33,497 bases of DNA, taken from JBDNFP01 sp041689775 (GTDB taxonomy: Bacteria > Bacteroidota > Bacteroidia > Cytophagales > Spirosomataceae). A program made the position numbers and the translations under genes. A model generated the notes under the pieces. It had not been told where the DNA came from. It saw only the letters and a program-made list of their open reading frames with translations, and searched no databases. Position 1 is the first letter of the stretch. Each line of letters opens with the position of its first letter. The stretch covers positions 1 to 33,497 of the forward strand of contig JBDNFP010000048.1 in NCBI GenBank assembly GCA_041689775.1, in the 5' to 3' direction. This document shows, piece after piece, positions 8,801 through 16,863 of the stretch.

Positions 8801-9207
8801 ATGTGAGCTCCATTGTCAATACCATGGACCACGGATTCGGCCTGAACATGACGCGTGATGTGTTTCTGAATAGTTGGACACCCGAAAACCCCAATTCAAA
8901 GTACCCGCTTATCAGCCGGAACACCAACGCCCGCGTCTCCAACCGCTTCGTGGAAGACGGCTCCTACCTGCGGCTCCGGAATATTCAGCTGGCCTTTAAC
9001 GCGCCGGTTGAGAAATGGGGTATTAACTGGCTGCGAAGCGCCCAAATCTACGTGAGCGGACAGAACCTGCTGACGTTCACCAGCTACTCCTGGTGGGACC
9101 CGGAAGTAAACTCGCGCGGTGGGGCCAACTCCACCTCACAGGGTATCGACTGGAATAGCTACCCGACTGCCAAGTCAACCACCGTGGGGCTACGAGTCGG
9201 ATTTTAA
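5875..9207 (+). CDS. SusC/RagA-family TonB-dependent receptor with STN signalling domain
   Basis: A 1110-residue outer-membrane transporter. After a signal region (about 1-40) comes an STN (secretin/TonB N-terminal) domain (about 45-118, L-R-K-V-L-S-T-I-E-N...F-V-Y-S). A carboxypeptidase-regulatory-like beta domain follows (138-212, V-T-G-R-V-V-D-E-N-N-A-G-L-P-G-V-S-V). Then come the TonB-box-like E-E-V-V-V-V-G-Y-G-T (219-228), the plug with V-R-I-R-G-T-N-S-I and Y-V-V-D-G-F-P, and the beta-barrel ending in the aromatic-terminal strand V-G-L-R-V-G-F. The STN domain is what distinguishes receptors that signal to FecR, matching the sigma/FecR pair upstream. The SusD partner starts 51 nt downstream. 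The substrate is unknown. Confidence 0.97.
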   Translation: MKKLLRERTLLRQIMRITLLQTFLIGLTLTLGYAHDAHTQGLLDRAVSLKANNTELRKVLSTIENEVNIKFVYSSTVIQPNRRVSVQADQRKLSDVLKLVLEPLDITYKVIGGQIVLTRIETGTSSSFPGIRVEAPVDRTVTGRVVDENNAGLPGVSVVLKGTSRGTTTNTQGRFELTVPETGSPVLVFSFVGYVSQEVAVGSQSQISISLNTDTKSLEEVVVVGYGTVKKSDLTGSVAQVKSDEINSFPSANPLQALSGRAAGVQVTQNTGAPGGGISVRIRGTNSIQGSNEPLYVVDGFPIFGSNPTVLNNADIESVEVLKDASATAIYGSRGANGVVIITTKQGKTGRTKVDFETSYSQQTLRKKLDMMNGREYATFYNQQAVNDKLAPYFTQDQVNGFGEGFDWQDLVFQKAPMKTTSLNINGGTDKTQFSVSGSYFGQEGIIKGSDYNRFSLRTNINHQVSKVFRVTLSNTLSRLKTDRRDSGGGSRGNSMVSAAVSAPPTLTPYNEDGTYRVLAIAYPFVATDLINPLNFINEQNNQINANRILTNAALIFNPIPELTIKIAGGIENQDDRTDSYTTRKFFNSPGRAGVSSYQFTSLLNENTISYAKTFNQLHSVSAVAGFTYQDFTTKTLGGSGNGFLSDITETFDLESAITPGIPSSGYSQSVLVSYLARANYSYNDKYLFTASIRRDGSSRYSPGNKWGYFPSAAVAWKVANEDFLVNNPTISELKLRASWGLTGSQAINAYATLNELNASRTVFDDAMYTTFSPGTRLPGNLKWETTEQLDFGVDLGLFQNRLLFTADYYIKNTHDLLNTVILPSSLGFTSTIQNIGQVQNKGFELGLDGRILTGAFKWNMNANLSINRNKVVKLYGGEDILGGNVNVVVINDVTNILREGQPIGSFWGYLEGGYNEQGRIIYKDLDGNGTTSQNDKTFIGNPNPRFIYGLNSSMSYKGFDLTLFLQGVQGNDLLNVSSIVNTMDHGFGLNMTRDVFLNSWTPENPNSKYPLISRNTNARVSNRFVEDGSYLRLRNIQLAFNAPVEKWGINWLRSAQIYVSGQNLLTFTSYSWWDPEVNSRGGANSTSQGIDWNSYPTAKSTTVGLRVGF

Positions 9208-9258
9208 GTTAAAACAGCACGGTCTCTGGTCGTTTTAATCACTCCTAATTACAAAGAA

Positions 9259-10740
9259 ATGAAAAAGTCAATTCTATATAAAAACAACTTCTCACTCCGT
9301 ATTCCCGGCAAAATCCTGCTGGGCCTAGCGCTACTGGTTTCGCTGGGCGCTTGTGAGGATGCTCTCGTTGAGAATCCCAAATTCATGGTCGTTGAGAATT
9401 TCTTCAATACCGCCGAAGAAGTGGAATCAGCCGTGAACGCCATCTACTCTCCCCTGCGTTCTAACAACTACACGGTATACGAAACCACCCTGGAATGCCA
9501 GGCCGACTATGCCTACGGCCGGGGTAGCTGGACTCCCCTGCACGAGCACAAGGGTTTAAACGATGCAAACATCAACCGGGTGGCGGGCCTGTGGAATGCG
9601 TTCTACCTCAGCATCCGCAACGCCAACCTGGTCATTGCCAATGCCCCGAAGGGTACCTCCATCAGTCAGGCGAATATTGATAAAAACCTAGCCGAAGCCA
9701 AGTTCCTGCGCGCGTTCAACTACTTTCAGCTCGTGCGCAACTGGGCGGGGGTACCGCTGCGAACGGAGGAAAATATAACCGAAACCGATTTGAGAAAAAG
9801 TACCCCCGAGGAGGTATATGCCCTCATCGTAGCCGACCTCATCGTAGCAGAACAAAACCTGCCCGACAAAGCTACCCGCGTGGGAAAACCCACCAAATGG
9901 GCGGCCAAAGTCATGCTGGCTGATGTGTACCTCACCCTGGGTAAGTACGCCGAAGCGCGCGACCGGGCCGATGAAGTAATCAAGAGCAATAAATTTTCGC
10001 TGGTGCCGGTTCAGTCGGTCGGCGACTTCCAAACCAAAGTCTTTGGGCCCGACCTGGTCAGTACCACCGAGGAAATTTTCTACCTGAAATACACGCGTCA
10101 GATCAATCAGGGCAACTACATGCTCTGGATCACCAACCATCCGAGCACCAAGCTGTTCAACTTTGGCGGGGCGTATGTAGTCTACGGATTTACAACCGAA
10201 TCGTTCTACAAAGCCTGGGATGCAGCCGACATTCGCAAAGCAATGTGGCAGCCGGTGAATATTGGATTGGGAGCCAATACCCTCATCAGCTCCAAATTCG
10301 CGGATGCCAACGCCATCAGTCAGCAGGGAGCCGGAAACGACGATCCGGTATATGGCCTGAATGACGCCCTTCTGATCTACGCCGAAGCTGCCGCCCGCGC
10401 CGGTAACAACGTTACACCCGAGGCCATGGAGGCACTCAATAAGGTACACCGCCGCGCCTACGGCAAAGCACCCGCCACCGCCTCGACGGCAGATTTTAAG
10501 GTAGCTGATTACACCGCGACTACCTTTATCGATCTGGTAATTCAGGAACGCGCCTACGAATTCCTATATTTGGGTAAGCGTTATCTTGATCTGAAACGAA
10601 TTGGCAAAGTGAAGGAAACCATCAAGGCCGTAAAAGGAATCGACGTGGCCGATAAGCACTTGCTCTGGCCCATCCCCGTATCAGAATTAAATTTCAATAA
10701 AGCCCTGGATCCAGCGAAGGACCAAAATCCTGGCTACTAA
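9259..10740 (+). CDS. SusD/RagB-family nutrient-binding lipoprotein
   Basis: A 493-residue protein. The lipobox is L-V-S-L-G-A-C near residue 32. The N-terminal SusD segment (P-K-F-M-V-V-E-N-F-F-N-T-A-E-E-V-E-S-A-V-N-A-I-Y) leads into TPR-like helices (A-K-F-L-R-A-F-N-Y-F-Q-L-V-R-N-W). The C-terminal Y-E-F-L-Y-L-G-K-R-Y-L-D-L-K-R-I-G region is followed by L-L-W-P-I-P and the closing Q-N-P-G-Y. It forms the substrate-binding lid on the SusC barrel encoded 51 nt upstream. The next gene starts 12 nt after its stop, so the FAD oxidoreductase is very likely in the same transcript. It is clearly distinct from the partial SusD at the left edge. Confidence 0.97.
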   Translation: MKKSILYKNNFSLRIPGKILLGLALLVSLGACEDALVENPKFMVVENFFNTAEEVESAVNAIYSPLRSNNYTVYETTLECQADYAYGRGSWTPLHEHKGLNDANINRVAGLWNAFYLSIRNANLVIANAPKGTSISQANIDKNLAEAKFLRAFNYFQLVRNWAGVPLRTEENITETDLRKSTPEEVYALIVADLIVAEQNLPDKATRVGKPTKWAAKVMLADVYLTLGKYAEARDRADEVIKSNKFSLVPVQSVGDFQTKVFGPDLVSTTEEIFYLKYTRQINQGNYMLWITNHPSTKLFNFGGAYVVYGFTTESFYKAWDAADIRKAMWQPVNIGLGANTLISSKFADANAISQQGAGNDDPVYGLNDALLIYAEAAARAGNNVTPEAMEALNKVHRRAYGKAPATASTADFKVADYTATTFIDLVIQERAYEFLYLGKRYLDLKRIGKVKETIKAVKGIDVADKHLLWPIPVSELNFNKALDPAKDQNPGY

Positions 10741-10752
10741 AACCTACTACTC

Positions 10753-12135
10753 ATGACCAAAATAAAAAGACGTTCGGCCCTTGCTTCGCTCGGTTCTATC
10801 TCACTGGGAATTAGTTCGAAGGACTTCCTCCTTAAAGAAAAGGAGATACCCCTCAACGCCTTCTATTCCATCAAAAAACAAACCCTCAAAACCGATATTC
10901 TGGTGATTGGCGGCGGCACCGCCGGGGTCATAGCAGCCATTCAGGCGGGTCGGGCTGGAAAAAAGACCATTCTCGTCGAAAACGTGAGTCAGTTAGGAGG
11001 TACCACCACCACGGGCGGAGTGAACTATCCAGGCATCTTCTTCGCTTGGGGTAAGCAGGTAATTTCTGGCATTGGCTGGGAACTGGTCAAGGAAGCGGTC
11101 GACCTGAACGACGATACGCTGCCCAACTTTTCTATCCCGCACGGCAAGCGGCACCCCCTGCATCAGGTACGGCTCAACGGGCAGCTATACGCGATGCTCC
11201 TCGAAGAAAAATGCGTACAGGCAGGCGTCCATATTCGTTTTTACGAAACACCCACCAAAATAACACCTCTAAAAAACGGCTGGCTGGTGGAAACGGTAGG
11301 GAAGGGAATCAATGCCGAAATCGAGTGCAACCAATTGATCGACTGCACCGGAAATGCCTTCGCCACTACGTTGGCTGGGTATCCTGTACTACGGGAGGAT
11401 ACCATTCAGCCGGGATCGCTGATGTTTCAGATCGGGGGCTACGATTTTGAAAAACTCGACCTGAATCTGATCAAGGAAAAGTACAAGGAAGAGATCAAAA
11501 AGGGTACCCTGGACAAGTACGAGTTCCGAAACAATGTCGTAGGTCTGCTCAAAAGTCAGGGCGACAACATCAGCCACGTGATGGGGGCCGATTCTACCAC
11601 CTCCGAGTCGCACACGCTGGCCAATATCAAAGGCCGGGCGTCGCTGTTGAATACGGTTCGTTTCCTACGTACTTTACCCAATCTGGAAAAACTAAAAATA
11701 ATTGACGTCCAGAACGAAACCGCCGTCCGGGAAACCTACCGAATCGACGGCCACTACCAGGTTACACAAGAAGACTACGTAACGGGTAAGGTATTCGAAG
11801 ATGCGGTTTCCTATTCCTACTACCCCATTGACCTGCATGATGAACACGGAATTATTCCGAGGCACCTGAATGAAGGCGTGGTACCTACTGTTCCATTAAG
11901 AGCCCTAATACCCAAAGGCAGCAAAAACCTCATCGTGGCGGGGCGGTGTATCAGTAGCGACCGGCTGGCCAATTCGGCACTGCGGGTACAGGCCTCCTCG
12001 ATGGGCATGGGGCAAGCCGCGGCAGCGGCGGCGGTACTGGCCCATACGCACGGAACCACCCCTTTGAAGGTACCTTTCGCCGAACTTAGAAGTCTGATTG
12101 AATCGCACGGGGGTATTGTGCCCGGCATGGTGTAG
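10753..12135 (+). CDS. Exported FAD-dependent oxidoreductase (FAD_oxidored, PF12831-like)
   Basis: A 460-residue protein. The N-terminus has a twin-arginine-like K-R-R-S-A-L-A-S-L-G segment, suggesting Tat export of a cofactor-loaded enzyme, although the hydrophobic core is short. The Rossmann dinucleotide site is D-I-L-V-I-G-G-G-T-A-G-V-I-A-A (about 49-63) with the ribose-binding acid at the end of K-K-T-I-L-V-E. A second family motif is Q-L-G-G-T-T-T-T-G-G-V. The C-terminal flavin motif is N-L-I-V-A-G-R-C-I-S-S-D-R-L-A, then Q-A-S-S-M-G-M-G-Q-A-A-A. It begins 12 nt after susD and is followed within 15 nt by the FMN-binding protein. The likely role is flavin-dependent oxidation of an imported substrate outside the cytoplasm. 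The acceptor and substrate are inferred, not known. Confidence 0.85.
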   Translation: MTKIKRRSALASLGSISLGISSKDFLLKEKEIPLNAFYSIKKQTLKTDILVIGGGTAGVIAAIQAGRAGKKTILVENVSQLGGTTTTGGVNYPGIFFAWGKQVISGIGWELVKEAVDLNDDTLPNFSIPHGKRHPLHQVRLNGQLYAMLLEEKCVQAGVHIRFYETPTKITPLKNGWLVETVGKGINAEIECNQLIDCTGNAFATTLAGYPVLREDTIQPGSLMFQIGGYDFEKLDLNLIKEKYKEEIKKGTLDKYEFRNNVVGLLKSQGDNISHVMGADSTTSESHTLANIKGRASLLNTVRFLRTLPNLEKLKIIDVQNETAVRETYRIDGHYQVTQEDYVTGKVFEDAVSYSYYPIDLHDEHGIIPRHLNEGVVPTVPLRALIPKGSKNLIVAGRCISSDRLANSALRVQASSMGMGQAAAAAAVLAHTHGTTPLKVPFAELRSLIESHGGIVPGMV

Positions 12136-12150
12136 TGATCATCTTTACGA

Positions 12151-13308
12151 ATGTTTTTAAAAACCATCACCCGAACGACTGTCGTTCTTTTTATCGGAAT
12201 TCTGATCCTGTCGGGCTACTATCAGCCCGGCAGGATTCAGTATACCCATCCCCCTACCCTGCTACTTCCCGTCGCCACGGCCGTAAATCACATCCTAGAT
12301 TTTAACGACGATATCGCCAACGACACGCTCATTCAGTACCTTTCCAAGGAAGGGTACTCTATCAGCTACGCGCGACACCTGCGCACGGGCGTATGCTTTG
12401 ATAACAAATGCCGCCCCCTGGATATTACCCTCCGCTGGAATGTCACGGGACGGTACCTTGGTTTCGAGCTACCCGAAAAAGAATTTCTCAGTAAGTACGA
12501 CCACGATCCTTTCTCCGAGGCCGAGTACGTTCGCCTCCACGGCATCCTGACCGACTCGCTATCGGCGCTGAAATACTTCCATTACAACGAAATCGTACCC
12601 AAGGCCGATTCGTCCTACCAAAAAGTGGATGCTGTATCGGGCGCTACCTCGGCCAATGTACTCGACAATGTGGTGGAAGGAGCCGCCTTCACAACCTACA
12701 AGCTGTGGCATCTCGTATATGGCTCAGCCCAACGACAAGCCGAAGCCCTGACTTGCGAAAAACTAACGCCTGAATTAATCCAGCTGATTTTAGACAGCAA
12801 ACACCCGAGTGATAAAATCTGGGCCTTGAACCACATCAATGGTTTCATTCAGCCTACCCCTACCCTGCAACAATCGGTTTTGGGCTACATTGATGGCAAA
12901 GATTACAACCTTACGGAAAGGGCTTTACACTCGATTAGTACTGAGGATTTGGAATCTGTTGCCTTACAAGTCGCTTTGGCACAAAAGATCCTAACGACCA
13001 ATTACAGCGCCCAGAAACTTTTGGTTAAGAAGCTTAACGAGGCGTCGGCGCTCGATAAAGAATCCCGGTTATTTTTGGCCAAAAACATTGGCACGTTCAG
13101 TGGACAATTGATCTCCGATATTCTGGATTTATTTCTCCATCACCAGAGCCTCGATCCCGAAACCTGCCGCTACGCATCTGAATTACTACTGGTTGAAAAT
13201 CCATTTATTTCCAAGAAAGCCTATTCGTTTCTTAGTAAGATGAGTACTGCGGACCTGATTGTGAAAAAGCGACTCACGCAGTATAGATCAACGAACAATC
13301 TTAACTGA
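12151..13308 (+). CDS. Membrane-anchored FMN-binding-type protein with helical-repeat tail
   Basis: A 385-residue protein. One N-terminal hydrophobic segment (about 8-22, V-V-L-F-I-G-I-L-I-L) without a lipobox suggests a membrane anchor facing the periplasm. Residues 160-167 read D-A-V-S-G-A-T-S, the motif in which ApbE attaches FMN to Thr in NqrC/RnfG-type proteins. The last family position (often S or T two residues after the Thr) is Ala here. A C-x4-C pair (C82, C87) lies in the segment G-V-C-F-D-N-K-C-R-P-L. Residues about 195-385 are helix-rich with HEAT-like spacing. The gene starts 15 nt after the FAD oxidoreductase, so the product is a plausible one-electron carrier for that enzyme. 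The fusion of an S-G-A-T domain to a helical tail is unfamiliar to me. Its C-terminus is duplicated as a scrap at 3594-3707. Confidence 0.65.
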   Translation: MFLKTITRTTVVLFIGILILSGYYQPGRIQYTHPPTLLLPVATAVNHILDFNDDIANDTLIQYLSKEGYSISYARHLRTGVCFDNKCRPLDITLRWNVTGRYLGFELPEKEFLSKYDHDPFSEAEYVRLHGILTDSLSALKYFHYNEIVPKADSSYQKVDAVSGATSANVLDNVVEGAAFTTYKLWHLVYGSAQRQAEALTCEKLTPELIQLILDSKHPSDKIWALNHINGFIQPTPTLQQSVLGYIDGKDYNLTERALHSISTEDLESVALQVALAQKILTTNYSAQKLLVKKLNEASALDKESRLFLAKNIGTFSGQLISDILDLFLHHQSLDPETCRYASELLLVENPFISKKAYSFLSKMSTADLIVKKRLTQYRSTNNLN

Positions 13309-13314
13309 ATCCCC

Positions 13315-13341
13315 ATGGGTTTCCAACCCGTTTTTCTTTTT
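13315..13341 (+). terminator. Short intrinsic terminator at the end of the SusCD operon
   Basis: A compact hairpin, GGGTT (13317-13321), loop TCC, AACCC (13325-13329), extendable by A-T and G-U pairs, is followed by GTTTTTCTTTTT. It sits just after the stop of the FMN-binding gene and ahead of a fresh gene start at 13468. Confidence 0.55.
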
Positions 13342-13467
13342 CGAAGAGCATCCAAGAGTCGAAAAGCAGTAAACTGTTACTTTTCTGACCTTTCGTGCAT
13401 AGCATAAGATCAATAACTCGATAGCATATCCTGGAATGCCATGTTCACCGAAAATCCCATAATCAAA

Positions 13468-15150
13468 ATGATTTCTTTTAAAAAACTAACATACGTTTTT
13501 CTCCTCCTGACCGTGCTAACGGCCTGTGGGTTTAATTCTGACAAAAACCGCATGGCCTTAGTACACCAAGCTGACGTCATCATCTACGGCGGCACCGCCG
13601 CCGCCGTCACCGCTGCCGTACAAGTCAAAAAAATGGGCAAGTCCGTCATCATCGTCTCCCCCGATAAGCACTTGGGAGGCCTGTCGGCGGGCGGACTAGG
13701 CTTTACCGATACAGGCAACAAATCGGTCATCGGTGGGCTGGCGCGGGAGTTTTACCACCGCCTCTACCAGCACTACCAAAAGCCCGAAAGCTGGACCTGG
13801 CAGAAGCAATCGGAGTACGGCAACAAGGGCCAGGGTACCCCCGCCATGGACGGTGATGCCCGCACGATGTGGATCTTCGAACCCCACGCCGCTGAGCAGA
13901 TTTTTGAAAAATTAATTAAAGAAAATAACATCACCGTCTACCGGGATGAGTGGCTCGACCGCTCCAAAAAAGGCGTAAAGATGAAGAGTGGAAAAATTCA
14001 GTACTTCAAAACCCTGAACGGCAACACCTACAAAGGCAAGATATTCATTGACGTCACCTACGAGGGTGACCTCATGGCCGCAGCGGGCGTAAGCTACCAC
14101 GTGGGCCGCGAAGCCAACAGCGTATACGGCGAGCAGTGGAATGGCGTACAGGCAGGCGTATTCCAGCACGGGCACTATTTCAAAAAACCCGTGAGCCCCT
14201 ACAAGGTAGCTGGTGATCCCAAAAGTGGCCTGCTACCAGAAATTTCCTCCGAGCCGATTGCCGAAAACGGCACCGGCGATAACAAGATTCAGGCCTACTG
14301 CTTCCGACTGTGCATGAGTAATAATCCCAATAATCGCGTGCCCTTCCCCAAGCCCGAAAGCTACGACCCGGCCCGTTACGAGTTGCTCCTCCGGGTATTT
14401 GATACCGGCTGGCGCGAAACCTTTGACAAATACGATAATATCCCCAACCACAAAACCGACACCAACAACCACGGCCCATTTAGTAGTGACTACCTCGGTA
14501 AAAACTACGACTACCCCGATGCCAGCTACGAGCGCCGCCGGGAAATCATCAAGGATCACGAGGAATACCAGAAAGGCCTGCTGTACTTCATGCAGAACGA
14601 TCAGCGTATGCCCGCGGACGCAAAGCAGGATATGCAGCAGTGGGGCTTGGCCAAGGACGAGTTTACCGACAACGGAAACTGGCCGCATCAGATCTATGTA
14701 CGTGAAGCCCGCCGCATGATTGGCGAAGATGTGATGACCGAGTTGCACACCCTTGGTACCAATCCCGTGTCCAACCCCATCGGCATGGGCTCCTACTCAC
14801 TCGATGCCCACAACGCCCAACGCTACGTAAAGGCCGACGGAAACGTACAGAACGAGGGCGACATTGGGGTACACCCCAAGCAACCTTATTCCATTTCATA
14901 CGGCTCTATTTTGCCAAAGGCCTCCGAGTGCAAAAACCTGCTCGTCCCCGTGGCCATGTCCAGCTCGCACATCGCCTTCGGGTCTATCCGGATGGAGCCG
15001 GTGTTTATGATTCTGGGGCAATCGGCGGCGGCGGCGGCAGTACTGGCCATCGAGAATGGCGTGACGCCTCAGCAATTGCCTTACGAGAAACTGCGGGGCT
15101 TATTGGTGAAGGAGGGGCAGAAGTTAGAAGCAGCTACCAAAGCAGAATAA
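13468..15150 (+). CDS. Lipoprotein FAD-dependent oxidoreductase, paralog 1
   Basis: A 560-residue protein. I start it at ATG 13468 because M-I-S-F-K-K-L-T-Y-V-F-L-L-L-T-V-L-T-A-C is a complete lipoprotein signal with Cys20; an in-frame ATG at 13441 would add nine residues. The Rossmann motif is D-V-I-I-Y-G-G-T-A-A-A-V-T-A-A, where the third glycine position of G-G-T-x-A-G is Ala. Other family motifs are H-L-G-G-L-S-A-G-G-L-G-F-T-D-T-G-N, G-D-L-M-A-A-A-G-V-S-Y, and a C-terminal H-I-A-F-G-S-I-R-M-E-P-V-F-M-I-L-G-Q-S-A. It resembles the next gene throughout (F-Y...W-T-W-Q-K...K-T-D-T-N-N). An extracytoplasmic oxidation of a sugar-like substrate is inferred from context. Confidence 0.85.
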   Translation: MISFKKLTYVFLLLTVLTACGFNSDKNRMALVHQADVIIYGGTAAAVTAAVQVKKMGKSVIIVSPDKHLGGLSAGGLGFTDTGNKSVIGGLAREFYHRLYQHYQKPESWTWQKQSEYGNKGQGTPAMDGDARTMWIFEPHAAEQIFEKLIKENNITVYRDEWLDRSKKGVKMKSGKIQYFKTLNGNTYKGKIFIDVTYEGDLMAAAGVSYHVGREANSVYGEQWNGVQAGVFQHGHYFKKPVSPYKVAGDPKSGLLPEISSEPIAENGTGDNKIQAYCFRLCMSNNPNNRVPFPKPESYDPARYELLLRVFDTGWRETFDKYDNIPNHKTDTNNHGPFSSDYLGKNYDYPDASYERRREIIKDHEEYQKGLLYFMQNDQRMPADAKQDMQQWGLAKDEFTDNGNWPHQIYVREARRMIGEDVMTELHTLGTNPVSNPIGMGSYSLDAHNAQRYVKADGNVQNEGDIGVHPKQPYSISYGSILPKASECKNLLVPVAMSSSHIAFGSIRMEPVFMILGQSAAAAAVLAIENGVTPQQLPYEKLRGLLVKEGQKLEAATKAE

Positions 15151-15176
15151 TATTATTCTCACAACTTGATACTTTT

Positions 15177-16856
15177 ATGAAGCAACTCTTGATTTTTTTG
15201 CTGGGCATTTTACTAATATCATGCAGCGCCTACAAACCACGACAAAACCAACAAGAAACTGACCTCGTAGTCTACGGCGGGACATCGGCAGGTATCGCCG
15301 CGGCCATCGAGGCCAAACGGATGGGTAAATCCGTGGTGCTGATCGAACCCACTTCCCGCGTTGGCGGCCTGACGACGGGCGGCTTGGGGCAAACTGACAT
15401 CGGCAATAAACGCGTGATCGGGGGGATTTCGAGGGAGTTTTACCAAAACATTAAAACCTACTACGACAACCCCGAAAACTGGACATGGCAAAAAAACCAG
15501 GACTACCTGGACGGTGGACAGACCCGCACCCAGAAAAACGAAAATAGTATGTGGACTTTCGAGCCGTCAGCCGCCCTGAAAGTGTACCACGATATGCTGA
15601 AAGATGCGAATATTCAGGTGGATTACAATCAGAAACTGGATCGGGCCAAGGGCGTTCTGAAGGTCGGCAACCGCATCACGGCTATCACCATGATTTCGGA
15701 AAAAACCTACCGGGGCAAGGTATTTATCGACGCCACCTACGAAGGTGACCTGATGGCAGCAGCGGGCGTCAGCTACACCGTGGGGCGGGAAAGCAATAGC
15801 CAATACGGAGAAACCCTCAACGGCGTTCACAAGCGTGACTTAGACACGACAATGACCGGGCAGAAATCTCGAAACTCAATCAATCATAACTTCGTAGGCA
15901 GCGTGGATCCTTACGTGGTTAAGGGCGACAAGTCCAGTGGACTACTGCCGTTCATCAATTCCCAAGACCCCGGCCCACACGGTGCAGGTGACGACAAGGT
16001 ACAGGCCTACTGCTACCGGATGTGCCTCACCGACCATCCCGACAATCGCATTCCCTTCGCCAAACCCGCCAACTACAACGAGCGCGACTACGAACTACTC
16101 ATACGCAACTACGAGGCCGGGGAGAGGGGATTTCCCTGGATTAATTCCCAAATGCCCAATCGCAAGACCGACACCAATAACCGAACCGGATTTTCTACTG
16201 ACTTTATCGGCCAAAACTACGATTATCCCGAAGCCAGTTACGAGAAACGGGAGCGCATCGCCGAGCGGCACCGCCAGTACCAGCAGGGCCTGATGTGGAC
16301 GCTAGCCTACCACGAGCGGATACCCGATTTTATCAAAAAGGAGGTGTCGCGATGGGGTACTTCAAAGGACGAGTTCGAGCGCGAGGACGGCTGGCAACAA
16401 CAATTGTACGTTCGTGAAGCCCGCCGGATGGTGAGTGATTTGGTGATGACGCAGTACCATTGCGAAGGCTTGAAGATTGTAGAAGACCCAATCGGCATGG
16501 GAGCTTATGGCATGGATTCGCATCATATTCAACGGTACGTGACCGAGGAGGGATTTATAAAAAACGAAGGCAACGTCGAGGCGCATGTGACGGCTCCGTA
16601 CCCCGTCGGTTATCGGGCTATAGTCCCCAAGCAAAGCGAATGTGCCAACCTTATCGTGCCGATCTGCCTGAGTGCCACCCACATTGCCTTTGGGTCGATC
16701 AGAATGGAACCCGTGTTCATGGTTCTTGGGCAATCCGCCGCCTTAGCGGCTTCGTTGGCGATCGACAAAAATCTAGCTGTTCAGGACGTTCCCTATCAGC
16801 ATTTGAGGAAATTACTTTTGGATAAAAAGCAGGTTTTGGCCGATAAAGCGGAGTAG
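15177..16856 (+). CDS. Lipoprotein FAD-dependent oxidoreductase, paralog 2
   Basis: A 559-residue protein. The frame is open far upstream, overlapping the previous gene in another frame, but ATG 15177 is chosen because it starts a lipoprotein signal (M-K-Q-L-L-I-F-L-L-G-I-L-L-I-S-C, Cys16) 26 nt after the previous stop. The FAD site is D-L-V-V-Y-G-G-T-S-A-G-I-A-A-A, with the full glycine pattern that paralog 1 lacks. Shared family landmarks are R-V-G-G-L-T-T-G-G-L-G-Q-T-D-I-G-N, G-D-L-M-A-A-A-G-V-S-Y-T-V-G-R-E, R-E-A-R-R-M and H-I-A-F-G-S-I-R-M-E-P-V-F-M-V-L-G-Q-S-A. It is clearly a tandem duplicate of the gene at 13468 that has diverged. Both probably sit in the outer or inner membrane as anchored enzymes. 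Confidence 0.87.
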   Translation: MKQLLIFLLGILLISCSAYKPRQNQQETDLVVYGGTSAGIAAAIEAKRMGKSVVLIEPTSRVGGLTTGGLGQTDIGNKRVIGGISREFYQNIKTYYDNPENWTWQKNQDYLDGGQTRTQKNENSMWTFEPSAALKVYHDMLKDANIQVDYNQKLDRAKGVLKVGNRITAITMISEKTYRGKVFIDATYEGDLMAAAGVSYTVGRESNSQYGETLNGVHKRDLDTTMTGQKSRNSINHNFVGSVDPYVVKGDKSSGLLPFINSQDPGPHGAGDDKVQAYCYRMCLTDHPDNRIPFAKPANYNERDYELLIRNYEAGERGFPWINSQMPNRKTDTNNRTGFSTDFIGQNYDYPEASYEKRERIAERHRQYQQGLMWTLAYHERIPDFIKKEVSRWGTSKDEFEREDGWQQQLYVREARRMVSDLVMTQYHCEGLKIVEDPIGMGAYGMDSHHIQRYVTEEGFIKNEGNVEAHVTAPYPVGYRAIVPKQSECANLIVPICLSATHIAFGSIRMEPVFMVLGQSAALAASLAIDKNLAVQDVPYQHLRKLLLDKKQVLADKAE

Positions 16857-16863
16857 AACAACC

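Noticed and set aside
11820..12170. A 116-residue minus-strand frame overlapping the end of the FAD oxidoreductase and similar shadow frames
   Set aside because: It lies opposite well-conserved coding sequence with clear family motifs, so it is a shadow of the real gene.
14928..15176. N-terminal extension of the second lipoprotein FAD oxidoreductase
   Set aside because: The frame is open upstream but overlaps the end of the previous gene, and a full lipoprotein signal starts at ATG 15177, which fits the paralog's layout.
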